From Pseudoalteromonas aurantia 208 (GTDB taxonomy: Bacteria > Pseudomonadota > Gammaproteobacteria > Enterobacterales > Alteromonadaceae): DNA of 64,000 nucleotides. Under the pieces are notes generated by a model. That model made no database searches, was not told the origin of the DNA, and saw only the letters and a program-made list of their open reading frames with translations. Within the stretch, counting starts at the first letter, position 1. The number at the start of each line of letters is the position of its first letter. The stretch covers positions 744,001-808,000 of the forward strand of contig NZ_AQGV01000015.1 in assembly GCF_014858725.1 (NCBI RefSeq), in the 5' to 3' direction. Made by a program: the position numbers and the translations under genes. Shown piece by piece: positions 55,568-63,237 of this stretch.

Positions 55568-55866
55568 GAAGAGTAGGGCCACTTTAACCAAAATAAAGCC
55601 ACAAAAGTCCGCTGTTAAGACCGATGAAGTCCCCCTCAAACCACATAATGAAAATCAAAGTGGAAAACCACTAAACGATTGAATCAAAATAGGAAGTCGG
55701 CTATGGTTGAGGCATCAAAAAAATAAATTAAAACGAGTAATTCTACAGGCTCGTTAGGTCTGCAATAGGTTCATTGCTGACCTAATCAACTGTACGATTA
55801 GGTCAAATCCAAAATTGGAAAGTGTCAGATTAAATATGCGCTACTACACTTTATCTATACAGGCAC
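55568..55866. other. Gap after the IS remnant, holding competing hairpins
   Basis: No gene is visible. TTAGGTC (55754-55760), GACCTAATC (55779-55787) and GATTAGGTC (55796-55804) can form two mutually exclusive stems: first with second (strengthened by GCAAT/ATTGC), or second with third (9 bp, perfect). A small TCCAA/TTGGA repeat follows. It may be debris of an element end or an RNA switch-like structure. Confidence 0.5.
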
Positions 55867-57177
55867 TCAGTTTATATCGTGCTTTTTCATTAGTTTATAA
55901 AAGTCTGAGCGGTTTCTTTGCGCTAGCTTTGCAGCTTCAGCAACATTCCCCGCACACAGGGACAACACTTTTTGTATATACTCCTGTTCAAATTGTTTTT
56001 TTGCGTCGTTTAGCCCTTGAAAGTGATGCTCTGATTGCAAAGGTAGCGCGTTTGTCATGATATCCTCGGTGATGAGTTTATTGCTACTGAGCACCACAGC
56101 GTGTTCACAGACATTGTGAAGTTGACGAATATTACCAGGCCAATGGTAGTTTATTAAATGGGTCATAGCTTGTGGGCTTAGATGCTTTTCGTGTGCACTG
56201 AGTGTTTCTACAAACTGTTCAGCAAGTAGGATAATGTCTTCGGGCCGCTGGCGTAATGCAGGTAACGTAATGGAGACCACATTCAGTCGGTAATAGAGAT
56301 CTTCACGAAACTCTTTGTTAGCCACAGCTTGCTGTAAATCTTTGTGACTGGCAGATAAAAAACGGACGTTGATTTTATGTTCAATATGCGACCCCAGAGG
56401 CCTAACAGTACGTTCTTGTAATACACGTAAAACCTTAACTTGTAGGTCTAACGGCATATCACCAATTTCATCTAATAAGATGGTTCCGCCATCGGCGCTT
56501 TGTAGTAACCCCGTTTTATCGCTAATGGCACCTGTAAACGCGCCTTTTTTGTGGCCGAATAACTCGGATTCTAACAAGTGAGCGGGTACCGCAGCACAGT
56601 TAATGGCGACAAATGGTCCATTGGCGTGCTCACTTGCTTGATGAATGGCTTTAGCTGTAACTTCTTTACCTGTACCACTTTCACCTTGGATGAGAATATT
56701 TACATTACTTGGCGCGAGTGCCTGAATATGCTTTACCACTTGTTGCATTGCTGAACTTTGATAGGTAATGCCAAAATAACGGTGCTGATCAGTGATGACA
56801 CTGCGCGTTTGGGTGTGCTCTAATGCATTTTCTATGGTTGACAACAAAGCTTGGCTATCAATTGGTTTGCTTAAAAAGCTCAAAAAACCTTGCTGTATGG
56901 CATCTACCGCGTCAGGAATTGAGCCATGTGCGGTCATCATAATCACCGGAAGGCCAATATGGTGCTTTTTAATGTTTTCAAATAACTCAAATCCATCCAT
57001 ATGGGCCATTTTTAAATCGGTGATCACAATATCAATGACTTCTTGGCGCAGAATTTTTAACGCCTGTGTGCCTCGGTGAGCACATAGGGTGTGATAGCCA
57101 TTGGCGAGCAAGCGCATAGCTAATAGCTCCGCAAGGGCGTGGTCGTCGTCAACAAGTAAGATGGTGGCTAAACTCAA
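55867..57177 (-). CDS. glrR: Sigma-54-dependent response regulator, GlrR/QseF-like
   Basis: 436 residues: receiver domain with DDDH, phospho-accepting Asp54 (VITDLKMAHMDG) and Lys in FLSKPID; AAA+ domain (about 135-365) with Walker A GESGTGKE (165-172), the sigma-54 contact loop GAFTGA (212-217) and a Walker B with LLDEIGDMPL; and a short C-terminal Fis-type helix-turn-helix (LCAGNVAEAAKLAQRNRSDFYKLM). It activates sigma-54 promoters when phosphorylated. The order kinase, small lipoprotein, regulator is the same as the glrK-qseG-glrR (qseEGF) locus of enterobacteria. The start lies 4 bases after the stop of the lipoprotein gene. Two TGTTGC-N6-GCAACA palindromes upstream are its candidate binding sites. 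Confidence 0.88.
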   Translation of the reverse strand: MSLATILLVDDDHALAELLAMRLLANGYHTLCAHRGTQALKILRQEVIDIVITDLKMAHMDGFELFENIKKHHIGLPVIMMTAHGSIPDAVDAIQQGFLSFLSKPIDSQALLSTIENALEHTQTRSVITDQHRYFGITYQSSAMQQVVKHIQALAPSNVNILIQGESGTGKEVTAKAIHQASEHANGPFVAINCAAVPAHLLESELFGHKKGAFTGAISDKTGLLQSADGGTILLDEIGDMPLDLQVKVLRVLQERTVRPLGSHIEHKINVRFLSASHKDLQQAVANKEFREDLYYRLNVVSITLPALRQRPEDIILLAEQFVETLSAHEKHLSPQAMTHLINYHWPGNIRQLHNVCEHAVVLSSNKLITEDIMTNALPLQSEHHFQGLNDAKKQFEQEYIQKVLSLCAGNVAEAAKLAQRNRSDFYKLMKKHDIN

Positions 57178-57181
57178 GCTG

Positions 57182-57691
57182 TTATTCCTCTATTGAATTC
57201 GCGTTATTATCGGTTTGTGTTGCATTGAGGTGCCTAAGCTCAATGAGCGCAAGTTGACGTTTTAATTCAGCGAGGGCATTTTGCGTAACAGATAACTGCT
57301 GTTTTTCTTTCTCCAGTGCTTTGCGTAATTTAATATTTGCTAACCTTTGCTTTCGTAACCGTTGTGTATTGAACTTAAGTGAATCGAAATAAACTCGGTA
57401 TTCATCTGGCCAGTTATATGAACGCGTAAACTGTTTCAACAGGCGCAGCTGTGTTGTCGTCGAGCGTGTGTTACACCAATCAGTGAAGAACGTATTAATT
57501 TGTTGGTATTGCTCAAAATGTACGGGAAGTTCACTGTTGTGAGAACATGCATTTTTTTGTGTGCTCATCAGTGTTGCCAACGGCGCATAAGTAGGAGAAG
57601 ACACCTCGAGGGGCTGTGTGGGTGCTAGCACAGGGCTTGATTGGCAGGCACTTAACAAAAAAGTGAGGATGAAGAGTATGATAATACGCAT
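57182..57691 (-). CDS. QseG/YfhG-like lipoprotein between kinase and regulator
   Basis: 169 residues. A lipoprotein signal with LLSACQSS, a linker, then a mostly helical protein (about 60-130) ending in a coiled coil (about 115-160, LRKALEKEKQQLSVTQNALAELKRQLALIELRHL). This resembles QseG, the outer-membrane lipoprotein encoded between qseE and qseF in enterobacteria, where it interacts with the kinase QseE and stimulates it. Sequence identity cannot be judged here; position and type are the evidence. Its ATG overlaps the kinase stop by one base. Confidence 0.7.
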   Translation of the reverse strand: MRIIILFILTFLLSACQSSPVLAPTQPLEVSSPTYAPLATLMSTQKNACSHNSELPVHFEQYQQINTFFTDWCNTRSTTTQLRLLKQFTRSYNWPDEYRVYFDSLKFNTQRLRKQRLANIKLRKALEKEKQQLSVTQNALAELKRQLALIELRHLNATQTDNNANSIEE

Positions 57692-59124
57692 TATTGACTG
57701 CCTTCCACTGGAAATTGTACGCAGATATGGGTGCCACTTTCTACGTTATTAAATTGAATGTTGCCCTTGAGTTGCTTGACGGATTCTTCAACAATGGCAA
57801 GTCCAAGGCCACTGCCTGAGTGGCTATGACTGTGTTGGCCTCTGAAAAATGGCTGCATGAGTTGCGCAAGCTCTGAAGATTCAATGCCAACACCATCATC
57901 CACAATAGAGAATGTCGCGATGTGGTTTTGTACCGAGAGGCTAACTTGCACTTTATGCTTGGCATATTGAAGCGCATTGTTGATAAGCTGGATTAAAATG
58001 AGTTTACAAGGCATATACGGAAGCCCCTCTGTTGAATCACTTATTTGCCAGTCGATATGTTTAGTGTGAGACAGTGAGTGCGTGCCAAACTGGGTTTGTA
58101 AGTCTAGCGCCAGCGAGTTCAAGGCCTTTCTCTTTTGTTGATGTAAAGGGTGACTCGCCGCACTGTAATTAAGTAAGTCATCAATCAGTATATTTAGCCG
58201 CGTTAACGATGTACCCATTATTGTTACGATTCTTTGTTGTTGCAGGTTGAGAATCCCTATGTCATCACTTTGTAACAGGCTATTACCTTCGCTTAACGAC
58301 GATAACGGGGTTTTTAACTCGTGACTGACATGACGTAGGAAAGAGTCTTTTTGGGCATGACTACGTTGTAGTTCATCATTGAGCCAGCTGAGCTTCTGGC
58401 CAAGTTTACTTAACTCATTGCTGCCATGTAACTCAATTTCACCCGAATACTTGCCATCACCCAAGCGAGAGAGAGTGTGCTCAACTTTGTACAGTTGTTG
58501 AGTAACGCGATGAATGAGCGCGAGGCTGATCATAATAAATACAGGGAGTAAAATGAGCAATAAAGCTACAAACCAATGATTCGCATATGAAATATTGGCG
58601 CGCTTGGCAGCTAGACGCATTGCCAGTGCTTGGTGAAAGAGCTTTTCGGTCGTGCTGAGTTGGTTATGTAAGTCTTTATAACTAACAAGATGAGAATCAT
58701 AAATGGGCACCAGCGAAAGCACTTGTTGCCAATTGGCAACAAGTGCTGTTTCTACAATGGCATTTTTAAGTAAAATAATGCGTTTATGGGTCATTTTCCA
58801 CTTATTTTCGATACTATTTTGTAGTGCAGGGCTGTTGAGTAAATGATTATTTTTTTGTGCTTTTTCTAACGCAGAAATGTCTTCCTTTAACGAGGAAAAC
58901 TCTAATATAAGTTGATGATTATTAACGTAAGCCTGATGCATTCTTTGTTGTTCAGAAGACACATGGTTTGCATACCAAATCGTCAGTGCAATAATGGGAA
59001 TGAGTGCCACAGCCAGTGCCAATTTAGCCTGAAACCCCAAAGAGCGAGAAAAAAAATTTTCCTGCGATTTTTTGAGCTTTATAAATGGCGGAGCAACCTG
59101 CTTTTTTAACCTATCAATCGTCAT
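57691..59124 (-). CDS. glrK: Sensor histidine kinase, GlrK/QseE-like
   Basis: About 477 residues from the ATG at 59124, which has AGGAA 11 bases upstream; a longer frame to 59196 is less likely. Two membrane helices (about 35-52 and 183-203) enclose a helical periplasmic domain, followed by HAMP, the DHp helix with LRHVSHELKTPLSSLSEGNSLL and a HATPase domain (LIQLINNALQYAKHK, DDGVGIESSEL, FRGQHSHSHSGSGLGLAIVEESV). It phosphorylates the sigma-54-type regulator at the end of the operon. A 30-base perfect palindrome lies within this gene at 58718-58747, and a second copy of its core lies upstream of the start. Confidence 0.87.
   Translation of the reverse strand: MTIDRLKKQVAPPFIKLKKSQENFFSRSLGFQAKLALAVALIPIIALTIWYANHVSSEQQRMHQAYVNNHQLILEFSSLKEDISALEKAQKNNHLLNSPALQNSIENKWKMTHKRIILLKNAIVETALVANWQQVLSLVPIYDSHLVSYKDLHNQLSTTEKLFHQALAMRLAAKRANISYANHWFVALLLILLPVFIMISLALIHRVTQQLYKVEHTLSRLGDGKYSGEIELHGSNELSKLGQKLSWLNDELQRSHAQKDSFLRHVSHELKTPLSSLSEGNSLLQSDDIGILNLQQQRIVTIMGTSLTRLNILIDDLLNYSAASHPLHQQKRKALNSLALDLQTQFGTHSLSHTKHIDWQISDSTEGLPYMPCKLILIQLINNALQYAKHKVQVSLSVQNHIATFSIVDDGVGIESSELAQLMQPFFRGQHSHSHSGSGLGLAIVEESVKQLKGNIQFNNVESGTHICVQFPVEGSQ
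58718..58747. promoter_or_regulatory. 30-base perfect palindrome inside the kinase gene
   Basis: Left arm AGCACTTGTTGCCAA (58718-58732) and its exact reverse complement (58733-58747). The core has the form TGTTGC-N6-GCAACA, the same as the palindrome at 59215-59232 upstream of the gene. On the minus strand it encodes ALVANWQQVL. It may be an intragenic binding site. Confidence 0.5.
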
Positions 59125-59214
59125 ATGAAATACTGTTCCTAGACACGCAGTCGCCAAATAGCAACTACATAACCTATTGATTTTTATAAATAACACGAAT
59201 TTTGCACATTTGTA

Positions 59215-59232
59215 TGTTGCTATTTAGCAACA
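59215..59232. promoter_or_regulatory. 18-base palindrome between the two-component operon and the EF-hand genes
   Basis: TGTTGCTATTTAGCAACA is a perfect 8-base inverted repeat around TT, of the form TGTTGC-N6-GCAACA. It lies about 91 bases upstream of the kinase start and about 160 upstream of the first EF-hand start. A related half-site TAGCAACT occurs at 59159-59166. It is the best candidate site for the adjacent regulator. Confidence 0.6.
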
Positions 59233-59306
59233 GTCACACTTAATCCTTCCTGAACTAAGCACAGTGCTAATTCATAACTCACTGACTTAAATAGATTTTT
59301 AATATA

Positions 59307-59322
59307 TGGCACCAAAGTTGAA
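59307..59322 (+). promoter_or_regulatory. Possible sigma-54 promoter for the EF-hand genes
   Basis: TGGCAC-N5-TTGAA matches the -24/-12 pattern except for the usually invariant C of TTGCA, so this is only a candidate. It lies about 70 bases before the first EF-hand start and about 80 bases after the palindrome, a distance that suits an enhancer-binding activator. Confidence 0.3.
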
Positions 59323-59393
59323 ATAATGACTGTGAATTCAATGAACTGTGTTTGTAATGTGCAGTTAGATACTCAACTTTGGAGTAATACGAT

Positions 59394-59606
59394 ATGAAAG
59401 CAGCACTACTGATACTGACGGTATCTATATCAACTGGTGTCATTGCTAACTCTGAGTTCACGCAATTAGATACGAATAATGACGGCGCTATTAGCTTGAG
59501 CGAGTCAAAGGCTAACCCAAGTGTCATGGCGCAATTTAAAGATTTGGATACCGACAATAATGGTCGACTATCAAAAGGTGAATACAGCCACTTTGTTAAA
59601 AAATAA
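59394..59606 (+). CDS. Small secreted EF-hand protein 1
   Basis: 70 residues: signal peptide (cleaved after VIA) and two complete EF-hand loops, DTNNDGAISLSE (26-37) and DTDNNGRLSKGE (52-63), each with the usual Gly at position 6 and Glu at 12. The mature protein is scarcely more than the Ca2+-binding pair and would act in the periplasm or outside. GGAG precedes the ATG; an inverted repeat CCAAAGTTGA/TCAACTTTGG covers it and could hide it in a hairpin. First of four similar genes in a row. Confidence 0.85.
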   Translation: MKAALLILTVSISTGVIANSEFTQLDTNNDGAISLSESKANPSVMAQFKDLDTDNNGRLSKGEYSHFVKK

Positions 59607-59659
59607 TGTGGTAGTTAGGTCGACAGAACAACATGCCCAAATATAAAAGAGGATACAAC

Positions 59660-59881
59660 ATGAAATTAGTCCACGCCTTTACGGCAACAACATTGATGTT
59701 CGTCAGTGCATTAAGCTTTGCATCTGGACTGACATTTGCTGATTTAGATTCTAACGACGACGCTCTAATAAGCGAAGAAGAAGCCTCGGTAAACATGCAA
59801 TTAAGTGCACAGTTTTCGGCGCTTGATTTAGACAAAGATAAGCGACTTACTAGTCGTGAATTTTCAAACTTTAAATTATAG
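59660..59881 (+). CDS. Small secreted EF-hand protein 2, degenerate loops
   Basis: 73 residues from the ATG at 59660 (MKLVHAFTATT), chosen because AGAGGATAC precedes it; an in-frame ATG at 59633 would spoil the signal peptide. The signal peptide is cleaved after FAS. The two EF loops, DSNDDALISEEE and DLDKDKRLTSRE, both lack the Gly at position 6 (Ala and Lys), so Ca2+ binding may be weaker than in its neighbours. It is 53 bases after protein 1 and 8 before protein 3, consistent with one operon. Confidence 0.82.
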   Translation: MKLVHAFTATTLMFVSALSFASGLTFADLDSNDDALISEEEASVNMQLSAQFSALDLDKDKRLTSREFSNFKL

Positions 59882-59889
59882 GTGATGAT

Positions 59890-60096
59890 ATGAAAATGCT
59901 TAATGTGATGGTTGTTGGCGTGTTAACAGCTATGAGTATGAGTGCGATAGCTGACGGCTTCAGTGACTTTGATTTAAACCAAGATGGATTTATTAGCCAA
60001 AGTGAGGCTGCCATATCGGATACGCTAACATCTCAATTTATGCGTTTAGATATCAATAAAGATGGCAAGTTATCTAAAAGCGAGTTCGCACACTAG
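59890..60096 (+). CDS. Small secreted EF-hand protein 3
   Basis: 68 residues: signal peptide (cleaved after AIA) and two full EF-hand loops, DLNQDGFISQSE and DINKDGKLSKSE. AGGTGATG lies just before the ATG. The gap to the previous gene is 8 bases, so the two are likely on one transcript. Same size and layout as protein 4, with which it shares GFISxSEA and DGKLSK; these two are the closest pair of the four. Confidence 0.85.
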   Translation: MKMLNVMVVGVLTAMSMSAIADGFSDFDLNQDGFISQSEAAISDTLTSQFMRLDINKDGKLSKSEFAH

Positions 60097-60140
60097 ATAC
60101 TTGATTACGCATTGATTTATGACAACAGACGGAGAGTTCA

Positions 60141-60347
60141 ATGAAGATATTTACCGCATTATTTACCGCAATCTTATTAGGTGTATCTCATGGTGCGATA
60201 GCGAGCAATTTCTCATCACTTGATAGTGACAAAGATGGTTTTATTAGTAAAAGCGAAGCGGCACATTCGGAGTCACTGTTAAAAGTATTTGATTTATTAG
60301 ACAGCGATAAAGATGGCAAATTGTCGAAAAAAGAGTTTCATCAATAA
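60141..60347 (+). CDS. Small secreted EF-hand protein 4
   Basis: 68 residues: signal peptide (cleaved after AIA) and two full EF-hand loops, DSDKDGFISKSE and DSDKDGKLSKKE. GGAGAG precedes the ATG. Last gene of the tandem set; a strong terminator follows 26 bases after the stop. Four closely related genes in a row, with the second diverging, indicate repeated local duplication. Confidence 0.85.
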   Translation: MKIFTALFTAILLGVSHGAIASNFSSLDSDKDGFISKSEAAHSESLLKVFDLLDSDKDGKLSKKEFHQ

Positions 60348-60373
60348 GTAGCCTCCCGTACTACTTGACGCAC

Positions 60374-60401
60374 AAAGCCTAGGTATGACCTAGGCTTTTT
60401 T
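60374..60401. terminator. Terminator between EF-hand genes and convergent outer-membrane protein gene
   Basis: AAAGCCTAGGT-ATG-ACCTAGGCTTT is a perfect 11-bp stem with a 3-base loop and a run of six T on the plus side. It ends the EF-hand transcript and lies 9 bases from the stop of the convergent gene, which it may also serve. Confidence 0.92.
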
Positions 60402-60409
60402 CGCTTTGA

Positions 60410-61003
60410 TCAGAAGCGATATGTGATATTGGCACTCACTTGAAATTGATTGAGCGTATCACCATCGAAATGCCAGCTACACATGTCGGTTGTTGCCGGA
60501 TCTGAGTCACAGGTGACTTTAGATTTATTCTTTACGATAGTCGCTAACCAACGTACTTCAGTTCCCACGCTTAAGCTGTCTAACACTTGATATTCTAAAC
60601 CGCCAAACAACCCGGATGCGAAGAACGAGTCAGCGTCAGCAAAGTTGGTATCAAGACGGTTAACCCCTAATTGTAAACCTAAATATGCGTCTAGATTATT
60701 GTAAATTGGGCGGTATACCGCACTTTGAAACAACAAGTATTCCATTTTCACTTTATGTTGCGTGCTGCCTTCTAATTCACCTTCATATTCACTATAAAAT
60801 AAACCATATTTGGTATCGTCCTCATGCCAATCAACACTGAAACCGTAATGACTGTCGTCAGACAATTCATGTTGCTGAAGTTTAGAGGTGGTTAAAGTTT
60901 GACTATACGTTTGACCAGCATAAGCGGTAATTCCCACCTCTGCGTGGCTTGCGTGAGACGTAAGTAATAAGCCAACAATGCTTGCAAGTATAAGTTTTTT
61001 CAT
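60410..61003 (-). CDS. Outer-membrane beta-barrel protein
   Basis: 197 residues. Signal peptide (cleaved after SHA) and a mature chain of alternating polar and hydrophobic strands with frequent Tyr and Phe, ending in ANITYRF, the C-terminal Phe signature recognised by the BAM machinery. Strands such as YGFSVDWHEDDTKYGLFYSEYEG and LLFQSAVYRPIYNNLDAYLGLQLGVNRL fit an 8-stranded barrel of the OmpA/OmpW-like size. Two Cys in KVTCDSDPATTDMCSW probably form a loop disulphide. Function unknown. The 214-base gap upstream shows no gene. Confidence 0.78.
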   Translation of the reverse strand: MKKLILASIVGLLLTSHASHAEVGITAYAGQTYSQTLTTSKLQQHELSDDSHYGFSVDWHEDDTKYGLFYSEYEGELEGSTQHKVKMEYLLFQSAVYRPIYNNLDAYLGLQLGVNRLDTNFADADSFFASGLFGGLEYQVLDSLSVGTEVRWLATIVKNKSKVTCDSDPATTDMCSWHFDGDTLNQFQVSANITYRF

Positions 61004-61217
61004 GAAATATCCTTTTTAAGAATGTCATGGTGTATGAAATTTTGCGCCTAGTATACGAGATAATCGCCTAGATGCCATTGAATAAAGGTAAGATTATGTA
61101 AAGGCGAGGGGTGATAGTACAAAAACTGTCAATATACTAAGACGAGGTTTAATAGTTAAATCAGAGCAGCGAATGTACGCTGCTCTGATAACATTCGAAA
61201 ATACAATAAATAGAGGG

Positions 61218-63230
61218 TTATATGTATAACCCTTGCTGATTGATGGTTTGCTCATTGAGAGGTTCCTCCAGCCAGCCTAACTTAACAGGAGTTTGGTATA
61301 GGCGCGCGTTACCAAGCTGTGGCCAGATATGACATAAGCCGGGAACGAATACCTTAGCAGTATGTATAGGCAGAGGCTGCCTAGTGTAATCCAAAACTAA
61401 TGTTTCTAGCCCAAGTAGCTCTAATTGCTCTGTTATGGCAATGATATCGTCTTTAAGATCGCCGGACTGAGTTAACGTATATGCGCCATGAGCAGCAGCA
61501 TCGTGGGGATTCAAAAAATCGTCATCAGAGATGGCATCGAAGTCAAACGGCGCACCGTTTTGGTTTCTAATAGGAATTAATTGGCACAGCTCCGTGAGTG
61601 CACGTTGCGCCGCCATTTCTGGTTTTAAATGACAGCCAAAACCGAAGATCCAACCTTGGGTTGTTTTGTGCTTTCCAATGGCAGCCATTACAGCGACCCC
61701 AGTGTCTATAGTTAAGTCTAATACCCAATAGTCATGATGTTCACGGAGTGTTTGATCAAGAGGGGCTAAGTAATCTGGATTTAAACGCGAGAGGTCGAAA
61801 CTGGGTTTTATAAGCCGGTTGTACCACCAAATTGCAGTGGCATCACGTTCGATTAGCTCAAACAGTGCTTGTAGAATTGCTTCCTCAAGGTTATTTCCGG
61901 CAGCGCAGCCATTGGAGTTCCATTTACCGTATATATCATCGTGAAAAGGCGTATTGGCAAAGCATAAAACAAAAGGTATATAGACCGCTTCATCAGATGT
62001 CAACGACCAAACGAGTTGCCAATTTATTGCTACGTTATGGGAATACGGTATTGATGCTTGTTTTCTTCGCGATTCACTATGAGACTCATTCGAGAAGTGC
62101 TGATATTGCGTGTCGCTATACGGGCTGATATCGTCAAAGCTGATATATCGATGAGGTAAGTCTTTCGCCTGTTTAGTAACGTATTGTTCATTGCCACAAT
62201 ACTGCGCATTCTTGCGTTCAATCGCTTCACATAGGGCACTGGCTTTAGATTGCTCTTCAGTAACACCTTTACCGAGTGATTTTTGTATGAAGTCAGACCC
62301 TGATATTTTAGTTGGTACTTTTTTTGGAGATTTATGATAACCAGAACTGAATATTTTAACATTAGAGTAAGGCTCAGATATTTCTTTTAATGGCAGCACG
62401 TAACCAAACTGTTGGTGAATAAAAGGCTTCAGTTTATTTATGGTTTGCTGAGCAAGGCATGTTCTTGAGCCACCGTCATTGCTATAAGTAATTTTTATGT
62501 TCCTCAGTGCTATTTTTGAAGGCTTATTATTTACTTCTTCAGGGAGGAGGAGTAGAGCGGAAAGTGAACAGGTTGAGCTTTTCTTCGAGTGTAATTCAAT
62601 AACTAAAGCTTCTACTTCTGATAGTTTATTAATAGACTTCGCTAACTTTGAAGGCAAACTCGGGTAAGTAAGTAGTCGACTTTTACCAATTCCATAGTCG
62701 TTCATAAAGACATCGACAGGACGATTTCTGTTAAGTAAATTCTGATATAAAAGTAATTCCTCATTGGAGGCAATCAAAGGCGATACATAAACGCACTGCT
62801 TATAAATTTCTATAACTCTGGTTGGAAGTGTGAGGATATTATTTTTTAATGCGTTTACCCTCTCTACTAATGTACACGGAGTTTCGAGGCTAGATATGGT
62901 TGAGTGCCAAGGTGTGCTGTAATGTTTGTTAAATGAGGGGGAGCCGATCATGTTGCCGGTATATTGATAATCATTGTCATTAGACTCTGCTGTACTAAGC
63001 CACTCACACTTTTTTAAATTTTCGACTTGATAATAAAATAGTGCAAGCTCGTTAGGTGATGCGTATTTAATAACATCGTTTAGGTCTGTAAGGCTGGTGA
63101 CATCACAAAGGTATGAGAATAAAGGGTAACTTTTTACATCAAGAACAACTTCATTTGATTGACTATTAAGCAATACATTATGTTGGCTATCAGAATAAAA
63201 TTGAAAACATGGGTTAAACCGTAATTTCAT
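61218..63230 (-). CDS. YcaO-family cyclodehydratase with N-terminal leader-binding (RRE-like) domain
   Basis: 670 residues. Residues 1-85 resemble the winged-helix leader-binding (RRE) domain of TOMM cyclodehydratase C proteins (VVLDVKSYPLFSYL, ELALFYYQVENLKKCEWL). Residues about 85-300 form the middle E1-like region, ending in NDGGSRTCLAQQTINKLKPF, as in fused C-D proteins. The YcaO domain (about 300-650) has the ATP/Mg Glu-rich motifs SKASALCEAIERKNAQYCG, EEAILQALFELIERDATAIWW and QRALTELCQL. The typical PxPxP C-terminus is absent (it ends QQGLYI). YcaO enzymes turn Cys, Ser or Thr of a ribosomal peptide into azolines. The gene ends an operon: an asparagine-synthase-like gene lies 7 bases upstream. 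Confidence 0.88.
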   Translation of the reverse strand: MKLRFNPCFQFYSDSQHNVLLNSQSNEVVLDVKSYPLFSYLCDVTSLTDLNDVIKYASPNELALFYYQVENLKKCEWLSTAESNDNDYQYTGNMIGSPSFNKHYSTPWHSTISSLETPCTLVERVNALKNNILTLPTRVIEIYKQCVYVSPLIASNEELLLYQNLLNRNRPVDVFMNDYGIGKSRLLTYPSLPSKLAKSINKLSEVEALVIELHSKKSSTCSLSALLLLPEEVNNKPSKIALRNIKITYSNDGGSRTCLAQQTINKLKPFIHQQFGYVLPLKEISEPYSNVKIFSSGYHKSPKKVPTKISGSDFIQKSLGKGVTEEQSKASALCEAIERKNAQYCGNEQYVTKQAKDLPHRYISFDDISPYSDTQYQHFSNESHSESRRKQASIPYSHNVAINWQLVWSLTSDEAVYIPFVLCFANTPFHDDIYGKWNSNGCAAGNNLEEAILQALFELIERDATAIWWYNRLIKPSFDLSRLNPDYLAPLDQTLREHHDYWVLDLTIDTGVAVMAAIGKHKTTQGWIFGFGCHLKPEMAAQRALTELCQLIPIRNQNGAPFDFDAISDDDFLNPHDAAAHGAYTLTQSGDLKDDIIAITEQLELLGLETLVLDYTRQPLPIHTAKVFVPGLCHIWPQLGNARLYQTPVKLGWLEEPLNEQTINQQGLYI

Positions 63231-63237
63231 AATAAAC

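Noticed and set aside
55815..56060. Plus-strand 81-codon frame at the end of the sigma-54 regulator gene
   Set aside because: It lies mostly antisense to the conserved C-terminus of the regulator and has no ribosome binding site or recognisable product.
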